Below, piece by piece: positions 36,641 through 48,010 of a stretch of 64,000 nt of DNA (position 1 is the stretch's first letter; each line of letters starts with the position of its first letter). Both the position numbers and the translations under genes were made by a program. Origin of the DNA: Chinchilla lanigera. Its lineage: Eukaryota > Chordata > Mammalia > Rodentia > Chinchillidae. The DNA lies in NCBI RefSeq assembly GCF_000276665.1, contig NW_004955477.1:612381-676380 (forward strand). The letters run 5' to 3'. The notes below the pieces were generated by a model. That model was not told where the DNA came from and ran no database searches. It saw nothing but the letters and a program-made list of their open reading frames with translations.

Positions 36641-37629
36641 CCAAGCCTTCTCTATTTGTTCAATGCCACTCTTTTCAAAGTTCTTTTACATTCCCCTGAT
36701 GCTAACTCCAACCCAAGGAGATACACTGAATCACTCCACGAGGCAAATGCTGTGGAAAGTGTGACTCAGAGAGGTTGTATGAGGAGCTGAAACCAAGCAG
36801 CTGCTGAAGACAGAATGTGAATTTGAACTCAGGTTGTCTGATTGCAAAGGTTTCATTCATTCCACAGCGCTGTGTGCTCAGAATAAGGCAGCAAGTTCTG
36901 AGTGGTTCTGTCCACTAAGCATGTGGGAAAGAACCTGGGGGAGGGGGATGGGCGGCATCCCATCCTGGGAGCCAGGGAAAAATTCCTGGAGAACGTGGAT
37001 GGAACCACACCACACTTGAAGGACACTGTGGGTGGGTGGCCAGTGGGGAGCACCCCAAGTGCAGCAGAAGTAGAGCCTTTTCAGTGGTTTGGCTAAAGCA
37101 GAACACCTGGGCACCTATATTGGGCAAAGAATAATGCAGCTGGAGGGTAGGTGGGGCCTTCGCTTCCAGAAAGACTGTTCAAAGAGTCCAGGGGACTTAT
37201 CTACCCCATGATCTTATCATGTCCTTCATACTTAAAACTTTCAGTGTTCCTTCTCCTGATAAAGCCTGCACCCTCACAGTGCCCTCTGTCCCTGTCACTC
37301 TGCCTCTGGGGCATTTTACCTCTGACATGTCTGTGTGGGTGTTTAGCTGCACTGGCTTCTCCTAGCAATGACTCAGTGAGCGACTTTTGTTTCAAGGAAC
37401 CGTATGGGCAGGCCTGCCACTCCCTGGCTGGTCTCTGGCATCCAAAACAAACAGTCTGGCAGGCGGCATGTGGGCACCAGAATGAAGCGCAGGAGGGCAT
37501 TTCAGGATAAACCAGAGGGCATCCAGAGAAAAGCTCAATCTTTGTCAGGAAGCGCAGACGATGAACCCTGGAACGGGCCTGAGCAGGGGCGAGGGCAGGT
37601 CTCCCATAGCGCCCAGTAGACACCATTGT

Positions 37630-37810
37630 GAAAGACACTTATTGAGCCCTTGCTGGGTGCTAAGTCCTATCTTCACAACCTCTCTGTAGCAGGGGGATCC
37701 GTTGTCCAATGAGGAAATCAGCTCAGCACTTGAGCAAGTGGCTCAAAGTTAGACAGCTAGCAAGTGGTACAATTTAACTCAGGTCTGCCTGGCATCAGCA
37801 GCATTCCTCT
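37630..37810 (-). mobile_element. MIR SINE
   Basis: TTATTGAGCCCTTGCTGGGT, CCAATGAGGAAATCAGCTCA and GACAGCTAGCAAGTGGTACA follow the reversed MIR consensus. Confidence 0.82.
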
Positions 37811-38069
37811 GCATCAGCATCACGGATCACAAAGCTGAGATCATGGAGATGGGATCATTTGGGGTTTTGTAAAGGGCTAGTCATTTTTTTTTTTTTTAAA
37901 CTGTGGAGCAGTTTTCCCAAACAATGGTTTCCATCTCTTTACGACCAAAAGCGTACCTAAGTGCAGAACCACTGACCCTTGAGTGTCAGGCTTTCTGGAT
38001 AGTGCTGATGGACTGCCATGTTGGATTGAGAACTATACTACTGTGCTTAGTTTACTTCTGCGATGGAGA

Positions 38070-38094
38070 AGACAAAAAAAAAAAAAAAAAAAAA
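38070..38094. repeat. Poly-A tract
   Basis: About 22 consecutive A residues at 38073-38094 stand without a recognisable SINE body directly upstream. It may be the tail of a decayed retrocopy. Confidence 0.6.
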
Positions 38095-38934
38095 GCAGAG
38101 ACAAGGAATTCATCAGTGAAAATTTCAGAATGATCTCCAGCCTTTTTTTTTCCTGACAGCTTCTTGGGCAGCTCTAAATGCATGACTCCCCAAGAGACAG
38201 ATGGCAATTAAGGAATTAGAACCATGTGACTGTACCTAAAATGGAATTCAGGGCCTTGCTTGGACTCCAGACCCTTGTTTGGACTCCAGGCCCCAGTCCC
38301 TTGTTGCTGGGCTCACTGATGCCCCATTTGTGCTCCATTCTCCCAGGCTCCATTGGGTCTATGAGGGTCTCAACATCTGAAGCTGGAGGCTTGGAATTAA
38401 GTCACCTGGGGCTGGTACCAGAAGTGATTCCTGGGTAGCTGCCCACTATGCTCACGTGAGTTTATTGCACTGGCCTTCCTGACAGGCTCTCCTTCATGTC
38501 TGTGGTCTCTTGCAGGCCCAGAGCTGGGAAGCCAGATTGGCCCTGAGGTCCACATCCTTACCCTCTAGCAAGAGCTTGCCTCCCAAAACAGGCCACTGTT
38601 CCTTGACTTCTCCAATAGCTTGGACACTGCACTCAGGGCTGAGACTATAGAGATAATTAAGACATGGCCCATGCCTATGCGGAAATCAGAGTCCCCTGAT
38701 GATAGGTTACATAGACACCAGTATAATTTAAAGGTGAGGACAATGGGGTCACAGAGGAGAGAGGCCACTTATCCTTGAAAATTCAGAAGGATTTCTCAGA
38801 GATGAAGAGTTCTGACTGGGGTTCCAGTGTTTGCCTTTCAGTGTAAACAGGTTTTATTTGGAGGAGGCTGGGAGGCAGGATAAGAATGGAGGGAAAAGCC
38901 ATTGTAGGCAGAGGAAGCAATATGGAAAAAGATG

Positions 38935-39350
38935 TAGGAGGGGAAACAACTCAAGTGCCCACTAATGGGTAAATAGATAAACACGCATTCATGTAATGGA
39001 TTACTACTCGGCAATAGAAAGAATGAACTACTGATACATGCAACATGGATGAATCTCAAAATAGGCTGGGCAGAGGAGGCACACACAAGAGTAGATGCTG
39101 TGTGATGCCATTTATAGAGAGTTCTAGAAAATTCAAACAAATTGACAGTAACAGAAACACATGTGGTGGCAGTTGGGATGGGAAAGACAGGAGGGAGAAA
39201 TGATAAAGGGGTAGAGGAAGGGCACTTTAGGGGGTGATAGATGTGTTCAGTGTCTCAATTATGGTGATGTCTATACAGGTATAGTTATAGGTCAAAACCC
39301 ACCAAACTGTGCAGTTTATTGCATACCAATTATATTCAATAAAACCTTTT
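38935..39350 (+). mobile_element. L1 3'-end fragment
   Basis: CAACTCAAGTGCCCACTAAT, GGTAAATAGATAAACACG, CATGCAACATGGATGAATCT and ATTATATTCAATAAAACC follow the L1 3' region in plus orientation. Confidence 0.8.
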
Positions 39351-39446
39351 AGGCATGGGAGGGTGGAATAGTCTGGGTGTGAGAACCCCAGGTTGCTGGA
39401 TTAGACTGAAGCAAAAGTCTGTGAAGACTCAGAGGCTAGAAGAAAG

Positions 39447-39575
39447 CCAGACTTGGTGGCATAAGCCTATAAATCCAGTGCTCAGGAGGGTGAGGCAGGG
39501 AAATTGCAAGTTTGAGGCCAGCCTGGAGTAAATAGTAAGACCCTGTTTTAAAAAGAAAAGAAAAGAAAAAAAAAC
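39447..39575 (+). mobile_element. B1-like SINE
   Basis: CCAGACTTGGTGGCATAAGC, GGTGAGGCAGGGAAATTGCA and GAGGCCAGCCTGGAGTAAAT mark the copy, with an A-rich AAAAG tail. Confidence 0.88.
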
Positions 39576-40315
39576 AGGCCAGAAGAAAATTATTCAGGAG
39601 TTCAGATCTTATCCTGAGGCGATTAGGAGCCATGGAAGGAAGACTTGTCAGCAGTCCAGGTACAAATGGTAGGCCCTACTACCATTTGAGCTAGGACTGA
39701 TGGATTTATAAGACAGGAGTCTGGATTTTCAGCAGTTGGCACTCAATGGATATGGGACAGGAGGGCAGGATGGAGCCAAGGGAAGTGACCAGGCTTCTGT
39801 TGGGGCGACCAGAGGTAGGAGGCCTGCAGTGAGACCACACAAGGTGATTGGCTTTATTGGGTGATGCCCATGATTCTTAAGGGGTCCTGTCTTCTCCAGG
39901 TACCAGCTACAGCTCGGAGCTCTCTCCACCTTTGGGCTGTGATGGCTCAGAACACCCTATTCTGTCTGGAGCCACTTAAGGAGCTTTGCCATTTCCTTCT
40001 TCTTGCTCCCAAGTGGTGCTAACACACAAAAGTTATAGCAGGTTGCTGGCCCGACCCGTTCTCATTGTGACAGGAAGGCAGACAAATCTGAAACATCACA
40101 TGAGAGGCTTCACATGAAAAACCCTAGGCCAGGATGGAAACCCCTTTTGACTTTGTTTCCTTTTTCCTTTTCAGTTTCTCATCTATACACCAAGGCAGAT
40201 AAGATTCTTCAAAAGCTGAGAAAATGGAGCAACTGGAACTCTCATGCTCTGCTGGTGCCAGTGGGAAACTGGGAGAGAACTTATACAACTTCTTATAAAG
40301 TTAAATGGACTTTTC

Positions 40316-40440
40316 CTTTTGTTTTTTTATTGAGACAGGGTTTCACTATGTAGTTCAGTCTGGCCTTGAACTCACAGCCATTCTCCTGCCTCAGCCTTCT
40401 GAGTGCTGGGATTACAGGGTATGTGCTACCATGCCGGGTT
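40316..40440 (-). mobile_element. B1-like SINE
   Basis: GAGACAGGGTTTCACTATGT, CTCCTGCCTCAGCCTTCTGA and GTGCTACCATGCCGGGT are the reverse of a B1. The following TTAAATG(G/T)ACTTTTC string, also found just before it, is a likely target duplication. Confidence 0.9.
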
Positions 40441-41420
40441 AAATGTACTTTTCTCCTGTGACTGAGCAATTCCACTTGATACGCAAGAATAAAAAGAGCA
40501 CAAGTGTTCGCCGAAGAGTTGCACAAAGTTTATAGCAGCTTTACTCATAATAACCCCAAACTGGAAACTCATCCACCAACAGGAAAATAGATAAATTGTG
40601 ATTTGTCCACAAAAGTTATTACATTATACAGCAGTGCCACACAATGACATAGATACATTTCCAAGATACAGTGCTGAGCAAAAGAAATTAGAATTCCAAA
40701 AGAGTATAATACTACATTATTTCTGGGAAAATACCAAGAAGGTGAATGGCTGAGTCAAACGGAAAGAAATAAAAACATCATACCACAGTGCTACACACAC
40801 ACCCATGTTTATAGCAGCACAATTTGTAATAGCTAAACCTTGGAAACAACCCAAATGTCCATCAACTGAGGAATGGAAGAAAAAGATGCAGTATTTTTAC
40901 ATAATGGAGTACTACTCAGCTATAAAGAAAGATAAACTCAAGGCGTTTATAGGTAAATGAATGCAACTAGAGACCATACTCATAAGTGAAATAAGCCGGA
41001 TTTGCATGTGTGAACATTATATTGTCTCTCTGGTATAAGAAACTGTAAGAGCACATAAGATCCAAAAAGTATAATAGACATTGTGAAAGGGAAAGAAACT
41101 GCTCAAAAGGAAAGAACAACTGGGATGAGGAAAAGGAGAAAGAAGGAAGGAAAAAAAGAGAAGTATATATACCACAAGATAGCTAAGATAATTGTACTAC
41201 TAATTTCTATTAGTTTATTGAAAGGAACAGTTAGTGCTTATATTGTTTGATCAATTTTGCATGCCTGTACCTGGCAATCTGAGCAACTACTTAGAAGATA
41301 GCAATATGCAATATAATAACCATTATTAATTTCCTATTATCTTGTTTTGAAATTCTGTATAATTTTATTGTTTTTTCTCCCTTTAAAAAAAAGGAATGCA
41401 TGTTTTTATAACATTAAAAA
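40441..41420 (+). mobile_element. Two adjacent L1 3'-end fragments
   Basis: One copy covers about 40441-40775 (CTGAGCAATTCCACTTGATA, CAACAGGAAAATAGATAAAT). A second starts near 40795 (ATAGCAGCACAATTTGTAAT, CCAAATGTCCATCAACTGAG). The same L1 region is therefore present twice in the same orientation. Confidence 0.78.
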
Positions 41421-42411
41421 CATACTGTTACTACAACAGAAGTTTAAGAATAGGAAAAATAAATCTATGATCACAGATATCAGAGGAGTGGCTACCTCTG
41501 TCTGGTTGGCATAAGAAGTATGTCTTGTTCTGGGTGGTGAATACGAATTTATTGGGCTTTATACTCAAGAGTTCTAGACTTTAAATTATACTTCAAAACA
41601 AAACAAAACAAAAACAGGGAAAACATAAGAGCAGGGCCAGTTCCTGTGGCCACAGATTCTGACTGAATTTTTTTGAAGTTCCCCAACAGCTCTACTGTAC
41701 GTCCTGGCACCACCTGGCATAGTCCCCCTTGAAGAACTTCCTCCTCTAAGGTTCCAGACTTAAAGCAGAAGCCAGCTGCTGGGTTTATCCTGGAATGTGC
41801 AAGCTGCAGCTTCGCCTCAGGAAATAGGTGCAGTGCTCCACTTTTATCTGAAGGAAGTCTTGCATGAAGCGCTGGTGCAGAAATGGCTGCTGAAGTTTCC
41901 AGCCTGGGGCAGTCTGTCCCTGTCAGCAGGCCTTCTCACAGTCTTCTCAGTCAGTCCCTGCAAGTACACCTGCTCTTGGCCGGGGTCCAACCTTGGCATC
42001 CCTTCTCTGCCCCTCGCAAGCCCCGCGGAGGAGGCAGGAAAGCTGTGATTGGAATAAGCCTCAGTGCAACTGGGCAAATAATTGTGAATGGAATTCATGC
42101 TTAAGACTTCTGGTTCTCACAGCTGCAGATGGGGGAGATCACCATGGGAATTCTGAGTATTGTTCGAGCTGACTGCAGCTTCCATTGTTGGGCTCTGATT
42201 ACAGCTTTTGTTTCACCATAAAGTACAGTTATTAAATGCCAGCCAGGAACAAAGATGTATTTACATGCCAGGGGGTCGGTGAAGGCACGCTATTTTTAGA
42301 GCTGCCTCTGCAGTTCAGCTGGGGGTGGGACAGTTCTGGGGAGGGGAGCAACCTGGAAGCTTACAGAAGAAAGCAAAATGTTTCTGAGGGAGCCAGCGAG
42401 GACCAAAAAAC
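41421..42411. other. Intergenic, nothing recognised
   Basis: An (AACAA)n-like tract lies near 41598-41615. The remainder has no recognised repeat or exon. Confidence 0.35.
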
Positions 42412-42511
42412 GATGAAGCCAGGGGCTGGGGATTTAGCTCAGCGGCAAAAGCGCCTGCCTGGCAAGCGCAAGGTCGTGAGTTCGGTTCCCGGTACCGGAG
42501 AAAAACCAAAC

Positions 42512-42547
<36 letters not shown>

Positions 42548-42555
42548 TGAAGCCA
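42412..42555 (+). mobile_element. Young ID SINE with target duplication
   Basis: The element (42422-42545) has intact box A (TTTAGCTCAGCGGC) and box B (GAGTTCGGTTCCC) and a pure A tail of over 30 bases. GATGAAGCCA occurs immediately before (42412-42421) and after (42546-42555). The intact promoter boxes and tail mark it as the youngest-looking ID copy here. Confidence 0.95.
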
Positions 42556-42939
42556 TCCCAGTCCTGCCGTAGTTTACTTGTCAAGTTATTTATTTTTACT
42601 TTTGTGAGCAGGAGAGAGGGCACAGGGTATATTTAAGGAGACAGCCTAATATCCCTCCACCCAGTTTGAGTCCTTCTTGAGTCCTTCCAAAGCAGTCTTT
42701 TTACTTCTCCAATACGAGATCCATAGGGCCTTGCTCGATAGCTGTGCTAAATTCCCCAAGATCTTAGATTCCAGTCCCACTCCAATCATCCCAATATGTA
42801 TGAAAGTTTACAGCAGTCAAAGGACCTCTAGACTCTACCTACTGCTGTAGCCAGAGACTGTGAGTGTGTTATTGCCTTCCGTGGTCAAGCAGGCTCAAGA
42901 ACTGAGCTAAATCACTTAATTCGATTGCTGACATTCTAT

Positions 42940-43097
42940 GTTCTAGAGTTTTACATGTGTTATTTCAAGACTAAAGATGAAGCTCTGAAGTAGGATTGAT
43001 TGCATCTCCATTTTACAGATGAGGAAGTGTTAAAGCATAGAGAAGTAAGGTAATGGGCCCAAGGTCAACCAGTTGGTTAGCACAGGAGCCCTGGCCT
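42940..43097 (-). mobile_element. MIR SINE
   Basis: CATCTCCATTTTACAGATGA, GGAAGTGTTAAAGC and GGGCCCAAGGTCAACCAGTT follow the reversed MIR consensus. A younger ID element follows it. Confidence 0.85.
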
Positions 43098-43231
43098 CTC
43101 ATTTCCCTTTCTTGGTTTTTTTTTTTTTTTTTTTTCCTCCGGTACTGGAACCGAACTCACGACCTTGCGCTTGCCAGGCAGGCACTTTTGCCACTGGGCT
43201 AAATCCCCAGCCCCTCATTTCCCTTTCTTGG
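43098..43231 (-). mobile_element. ID SINE with perfect 18-bp target duplication
   Basis: CTCATTTCCCTTTCTTGG is found at 43098-43115 and again at 43214-43231. The ID body between them starts with a T run, then CCGGTACTGGAACCGAACTC and ends CCCCAGCCC. This is a textbook L1-mediated insertion. Confidence 0.96.
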
Positions 43232-44909
43232 GATGAGGCCCATGACAGGGAGGGCTCCTGGTGAAAGCTATCACTTCCACACTTCTCCTCTTTGGGGGTC
43301 AGAGCACGGCACACAATCAACCCTCCAGAACAAATGAGGCATTTGTTCTCATGGTTGAACATTAATAACCTCTCCTGGGAAATGGTGAGACGGAGGAGAG
43401 AAACTGGTGGTTTTTGACTGAAGCAGGAATTCTGCTGGAGGTGGACAGGTAAGCAGCAGGTATGAGGAGGAAGTCCCAAAGGTAAAGGAACTTTGAAGAC
43501 AAGGTGGAATTGTCCCTATAGCCTCTCCCACCTTTGTCTTCAAAGAATCTTCACCATCTAGAATTTACCCTACTTCAACACAGCAATTAGCAACATAGCT
43601 GTAGCCCTGGATGATCACCTTGACTTTTGAAAACCTTGTTTCAAGTTTGAGTGACATATTGGAGCATGAGTGCACATGTTTGGATGATAAGGCAATCAGT
43701 TCTCCTCAACTTTAGGACTTACCAGCATCCCCGAACTGCCAGATATGGTCAGAATAATTAGAGTATGACCTAATGTGGTGTCTTGTGCAGATGGAACTTC
43801 CCAGACCCCAGAAGATACAAGATTGATGGGGGTTTTTAGGGCCCCAGTGATGTTCAGTGGTTTGATATCAGGTCTATCCAGATGTTCAGGGTCAGGTTCC
43901 TTTCCGCATTGCCTGCTGCTCAGAAGACCACAAAGACTTGTTTCTGCCCTTTACCAGTCTTGGAGGCTACCATCTCCCCTGACTCTGATTTTGTTTTTCC
44001 TGCCACGGTCCTGGAATCTGGGCTATTTGCTGACCTGTTTGGAAGTCCTATCCTTGTACCTTGGTAAATATGACACAGGGGTCGTATTTACAGAGAAAGA
44101 AGTGCGTCAGACCCTGGGATGCACAAATTAGCTCCAGAAGGAGACTCTGGGCTTTCCACTTGTAGCCTGCCCTGGCCTGCTCTGGGTAATTACCAAGAAC
44201 CACCCTCCCTATCTCTAGGTCATTCCCAGGTGTGTGAGTGGGCCCAGGAGCCTCCCAGTGCCAGCCACAGAGGCAAACCCCTATTTCCCTCCCCTGGTAC
44301 TGGTTCAACTTTTACACCAAGAAATATGGAAGAATTGTTTTGAACTCTGCTGGATAGGACACAGAAGAACAAAAGTAGGTTCAGAGAGTGTTCAGTTCAT
44401 GTTTAATTCTTGCACTGTGTAGGTTCTGATTTCTAAGAAGATGTGGATTTACTTCTGGAATTGTCCCTTTTGTTTGACTTTGGATCTTACTCTATCCATA
44501 AAGGGGGGTTGTGACATTCCTCATTCAGGAGATGTTTCTGTTCAAGGCACTAAAAAGACAGATGCGAGCAAAAGAGATAAAATCCCTGTCAACATGGAAG
44601 TTACACGCTGTGGGACAACCAGAAAACAAGATAAATATGGCCAAAGATCATAAGATCTGTGTCTGTATCTGCATCTTTATCTATGTCTGTCTGTATCTCT
44701 GTTAAGGAGAAAAAAATAAAGCAGCGAAGTAAGATGTAAAGAGTCCATGGAAATAGGGAGGTCAAATACTGTGTCAGAGAAGTGACCAGTGCTCAGTAAT
44801 AGTCTGTGCATTTCTGAGTAAATCACATGGCTTCTCTTTATTTTGTCAATGGGGCTGATGTCTTTTGACAAAACAGGGCCCAGGACTAAGCATGTAGACA
44901 GAAATTAAG
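43232..44909. other. Intergenic, nothing recognised
   Basis: Unique-looking sequence with several short frames on both strands, none recognisable. A TCTGTATCT-type imperfect repeat occurs near 44655-44700. Confidence 0.35.
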
Positions 44910-45035
44910 AAGTACTTTTGGCAATTGGAAGGCCAAGGCAGGAGGATCACTGCAAGGTCAAGGCAAGCCTAGGCCACACAGTGAGTTCAAGGCCTGCCTG
45001 AACTACACAGTGAGACCCTGTCTCAAAAAAGTTTT
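44910..45035 (+). mobile_element. B1-like SINE (5' truncated)
   Basis: AAGGCCAAGGCAGGAGGATC, GAGTTCAAGGCCTGCCTGAA and GAGACCCTGTCTC identify it. The first box is missing or mutated. Confidence 0.82.
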
Positions 45036-45073
45036 TCTTGAACAAAATATCATAGTACATTATATGTGCAAAC

Positions 45074-45114
45074 CATGATGATGATGGTGGTGGTGGCGGT
45101 GCTGGTGGTAGTAC
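45074..45114. repeat. (GATGGT)n-like simple repeat
   Basis: ATGATGATGATGGTGGTGGTGGCGGTGCTGG forms a short imperfect trinucleotide tract. Confidence 0.85.
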
Positions 45115-46369
45115 AAAGATGTTTTAAAGGTAAATTTCAGAACCTTGAATTCAGATTCCTCTTTTTTCTTCAGATGACAAAGTGCACGGAATATTCCAGC
45201 ATGCCTTAGTGCCTTCGCTGTGTCTTGAGTATTCTTGGTTTGTTCTTAGACTGTAATTTCAACAGGGGAATATTCCACATAATTTTTTTTCCTTAAATAA
45301 CACTAAAGTACTGTTATGTAATAAGGTTCACCATCCAAAAAAAGGCTGAGGAAAAGCAAATAGCTCCCCTCCCTCCCCCTCCAGTCTGTACTTCCTGGTT
45401 GATCAGGAGCTATCAAGTTCTGGTTCTAGCCCAGCCTATAAGTACCCCTGGGATTAATTTGCTGTGTGTCTCTGGGCAGAGTGCATTACTTTTCTGGCTT
45501 CGCCCATGCTGCAGTGATTTGCTTCTCAAAGCCAGTCTCTGCAGTTTGTCATACACAGAAAAGAGCAGCTTTACACCGTCGGTTATGTCAAATTGCAATA
45601 ACAATCAAGAGAATTATTCCAGGCCAGAGGGAGTCACGCCTCTCGCCTCAGTGGTCTGGTTTCAAGGTTAAGGTTTTCAGGTCAAATTAAAGATGCTAAA
45701 TTTTAATTTTAACTTTAGATAAACAGGAAATGTGTGCTAAAGAGGTCTCAAATAGCCCTTTGGGAATCTTCTAGGGCCCAAACTATGCAAAGCTAGAGAC
45801 TTCTAGATCTTTAAACCAGGGAAGGCCAAAATTCAAATGTTGAGAAGGATCAGACAGGTCACATCTGATTTTTTATGTGAAAACGCTTTATTTTTAAATG
45901 TCAGCCACATGTTCAGTAAAACCAACAAAACCCACCACATGGGTCAAAGGAAACAATCTGCTTTGGCCACTTTATGGAATCTGGCAAGGGCAATCCTTTT
46001 CTACTATTATCAGATAAGGAAAATGAAGATGCAGAGCTAAGGTTTCTTAAGACAACAGAACAATCATCCAGGCTGCTGAAGATGAGCGGCTGGAGAGCCC
46101 GCACCCGAGCATCCCATGGAGTTTCCTGGATTCCACGCAGCTGATTCCATCAGCTTATTCATCTGAGAGAACTGTGCGTCCTGCCTCAGGACACTGGCTG
46201 TCTTGTGTTCATCTTCACATAGGAAGGATGCTCTGAAAGATACTGATAAAAACATTCTGAAGGCGGAAGGATGTGATCTAGGCTGTGCAGGGAGAGGGGA
46301 AGGACACAAAAGGAACAAATATTTATTAAGAGTAGGGTATGCCATCTACTGTAAAAGGTGTGGCAAGTA

Positions 46370-46715
46370 ATTCTTTGCTACCTCTTTGCATGTCTGAGTA
46401 TTTCTCATTCAGATTTAAGCTCAAGTATCACTTCCTCACGCAACTTTCCATGACTATTCTCTCTGAAGAAGCCTCCCCTGAAACTCCTTCTGGAACTTGT
46501 CTCTCCATTACATTAAGACCTGTCAAAAGCCTGTAATCCTAGCCCCGTGGTAGGCTGAGGCAGGAGGATTGCAAGTTCGAGTCCACCCTGGGTGCAGGAT
46601 CTGACCTTTCTGCCTCCAACTTTATATACACACCAGCTCCCCTTACCAAACGCAGGCTCCAAGAGGGCAGGTGCTTGGCACATTGTAAGTGCTCAACAAT
46701 TACGTTAAACACTTC
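46370..46715 (+). mobile_element. L2 3' end split by a B1 fragment
   Basis: The L2 part reads TAAGCTCAAGTATCACTTCC and TCCATGACTATTCTCTCTGA, then resumes after about 46600 with CAGGCTCCAAGAGGGCAGGT and GGCACATTGTAAGTGCTCAA. Between them, 46530-46598 is a truncated plus-strand B1 (GCCTGTAATCCTAGCCCC, GGCTGAGGCAGGAGGATTGC). Confidence 0.72.
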
Positions 46716-47033
46716 TAAATACTTCTGAGAATGCATCTGTCCTGTAAGAATTTCGGCTACTCCTCCTCAAATTTTTCTTAGTTTCCTGTTTCATTAATAC
46801 CAAGTAGGAGAGAAAAATAGTTAAGAAGCGAAAAATTGGAAAGCAGAGCTATAAAGCACTTTTTCTCCAGGTCGCACCGCAGCCTCTTGCACGAATTGTG
46901 GGACAGCTTGCAAACTAATTCTGTACAAAGAAACGAAACCTATTTTTAAAGATCCCTGCGTCTCACAGCTCCAGGCGATGACATCAGAGAACCCGAAGTC
47001 CCACCTCCAAGTCAAGCCTCGTGGTTCTCAAGA

Positions 47034-47046
47034 ACTATGAGTCCCG
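47034..47046 (+). promoter_or_regulatory. ZNF143-type (M4) motif, plus orientation
   Basis: ACTATGAGTCCCG fits the conserved mammalian promoter motif ACTAYRNNNCCCR, associated with ZNF143/SBS binding. It lies about 330 bases upstream of the proposed first-exon donor. Confidence 0.6.
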
Positions 47047-47172
47047 GCACACACCGCGGCGCAGGGGCCTGGCGCTCCTAGAGCGGCCCTCCCACCCGGC
47101 GCACCTTGGTTGTGCTGTGGAACCAGGAAGACGCCCGACCCCTGGCCCGCCACGCCGCTGGGCGAGCGCGGG

Positions 47173-47191
47173 GCCTGCCGGGACTTGTAGT
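47173..47191 (-). promoter_or_regulatory. ZNF143 SBS-type motif, minus orientation
   Basis: On the minus strand ACTACAAGTCCCGGCAGGC closely matches the long SBS consensus (ACTACAATTCCCAGCATGC). It is the stronger of the two ZNF143-type sites and is inverted relative to the other. Confidence 0.7.
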
Positions 47192-47244
47192 CTCCACAAA
47201 TTGGGAGTGTCCGCTACGGAATCTCAGTCGCTGTCTGCGGGCTG

Positions 47245-47364
47245 AGGCGGCGCGGACGCGCTTGCGCAGTGCGCGGGCGGGCCGTCGTGGGCGCCGCTCC
47301 CGGCAGCTGAGTGCCTGTGGGAGCCGGGGCCGCGGTGGCGCGGGTGCTCCGGACTGAGTCCCCG
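47245..47364 (+). ncRNA. PLEKHA1: Putative PLEKHA1 non-coding first exon (5' UTR)
   Basis: A donor-like CCCG|GTAAAG occurs at 47364/47365 at the downstream side of the promoter motifs, before the N gap. PLEKHA1 translation starts in the second exon, so exon 1 should be untranslated. The 5' edge is a guess. The real exon 1, or an alternative one, could instead lie inside or just past the gap. The call is inference. Confidence 0.35.
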
Positions 47365-47403
47365 GTAAAGTAGGGTGTGTGGCGCCTGGCCGCGCTGGGG
47401 TGA

Positions 47404-47638
47404 NNNNNNNNNNNNNNNNNNNNNNNNNNNNNNNNNNNNNNNNNNNNNNNNNNNNNNNNNNNNNNNNNNNNNNNNNNNNNNNNNNNNNNNNNNNNNNNNN
47501 NNNNNNNNNNNNNNNNNNNNNNNNNNNNNNNNNNNNNNNNNNNNNNNNNNNNNNNNNNNNNNNNNNNNNNNNNNNNNNNNNNNNNNNNNNNNNNNNNNNN
47601 NNNNNNNNNNNNNNNNNNNNNNNNNNNNNNNNNNNNNN
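47404..47638. other. Assembly gap (235 N)
   Basis: All bases are N. The gap lies in the most GC-rich part of the PLEKHA1 CpG island, where sequencing dropout is usual. Open frames reported across it are artefacts. Confidence 1.
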
Positions 47639-48010
47639 GAAGGCAGGGAGGCGCGCGCGTCGCGGGCCCGAGGAGCGCCGCGGTGTCCCCGCCGAGAAGA
47701 GAAGCGCGGTCGCGCCCCTAGCTCCCCCGCTCCCGAGCGCGCTCCGGACGCGCCGTGCCCGGGCAGCTGTCCGGGGATTCCCGGCGGCGACGCCTGTCGG
47801 AGGGGAACCGCTCCGGGGCCGTCCGTACCCCCGGGGCTGATGGCGCTGGGCATCCTTTTCTAAGTGTTTTAATGCGGTTTCAGCTCAAGACTCGGCCAGC
47901 CAGAGGTCCCAGGCGTTCGTGATTGACCTTCGCACCTTGGTAGCTGCAGTGACTCGCCTGAGGTCGTGTGGCTTTGAGGCCAGCTACCAGCCCCAGCTCG
48001 AGGGGCAGTC

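Larger units (their letters stand above)
47020..48010 (+). promoter_or_regulatory. PLEKHA1: PLEKHA1 CpG-island promoter region
   Basis: GC content and CpG density rise sharply here compared with the AT-rich flanks, with many CGCG strings on both sides of the N gap. It lies upstream of the first coding exon of PLEKHA1 and is the only CpG island in the window. No TATA box is evident. An NRF1-like double half-site (TGCGCAGTGCGC, 47263-47274) and two ZNF143-type motifs lie in the first half. These are common in broad housekeeping-type promoters. The start site itself cannot be fixed from sequence. Confidence 0.85.

Noticed and set aside
37201..37638. 145-residue minus-strand frame
   Set aside because: Cysteine and arginine-rich composition comes from CpG-poor repeat-like sequence. 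No domain and no splice context.
42422..42545. tRNA gene
   Set aside because: The box A and box B match a tRNA, but the body is a SINE (ID element) with a long A tail, a target duplication and no cloverleaf-competent 3' half.
47224..47863. Long frames on both strands across the N gap
   Set aside because: Most of their length is unknown residues from 235 Ns; the rest is GC-rich promoter sequence with few stops.
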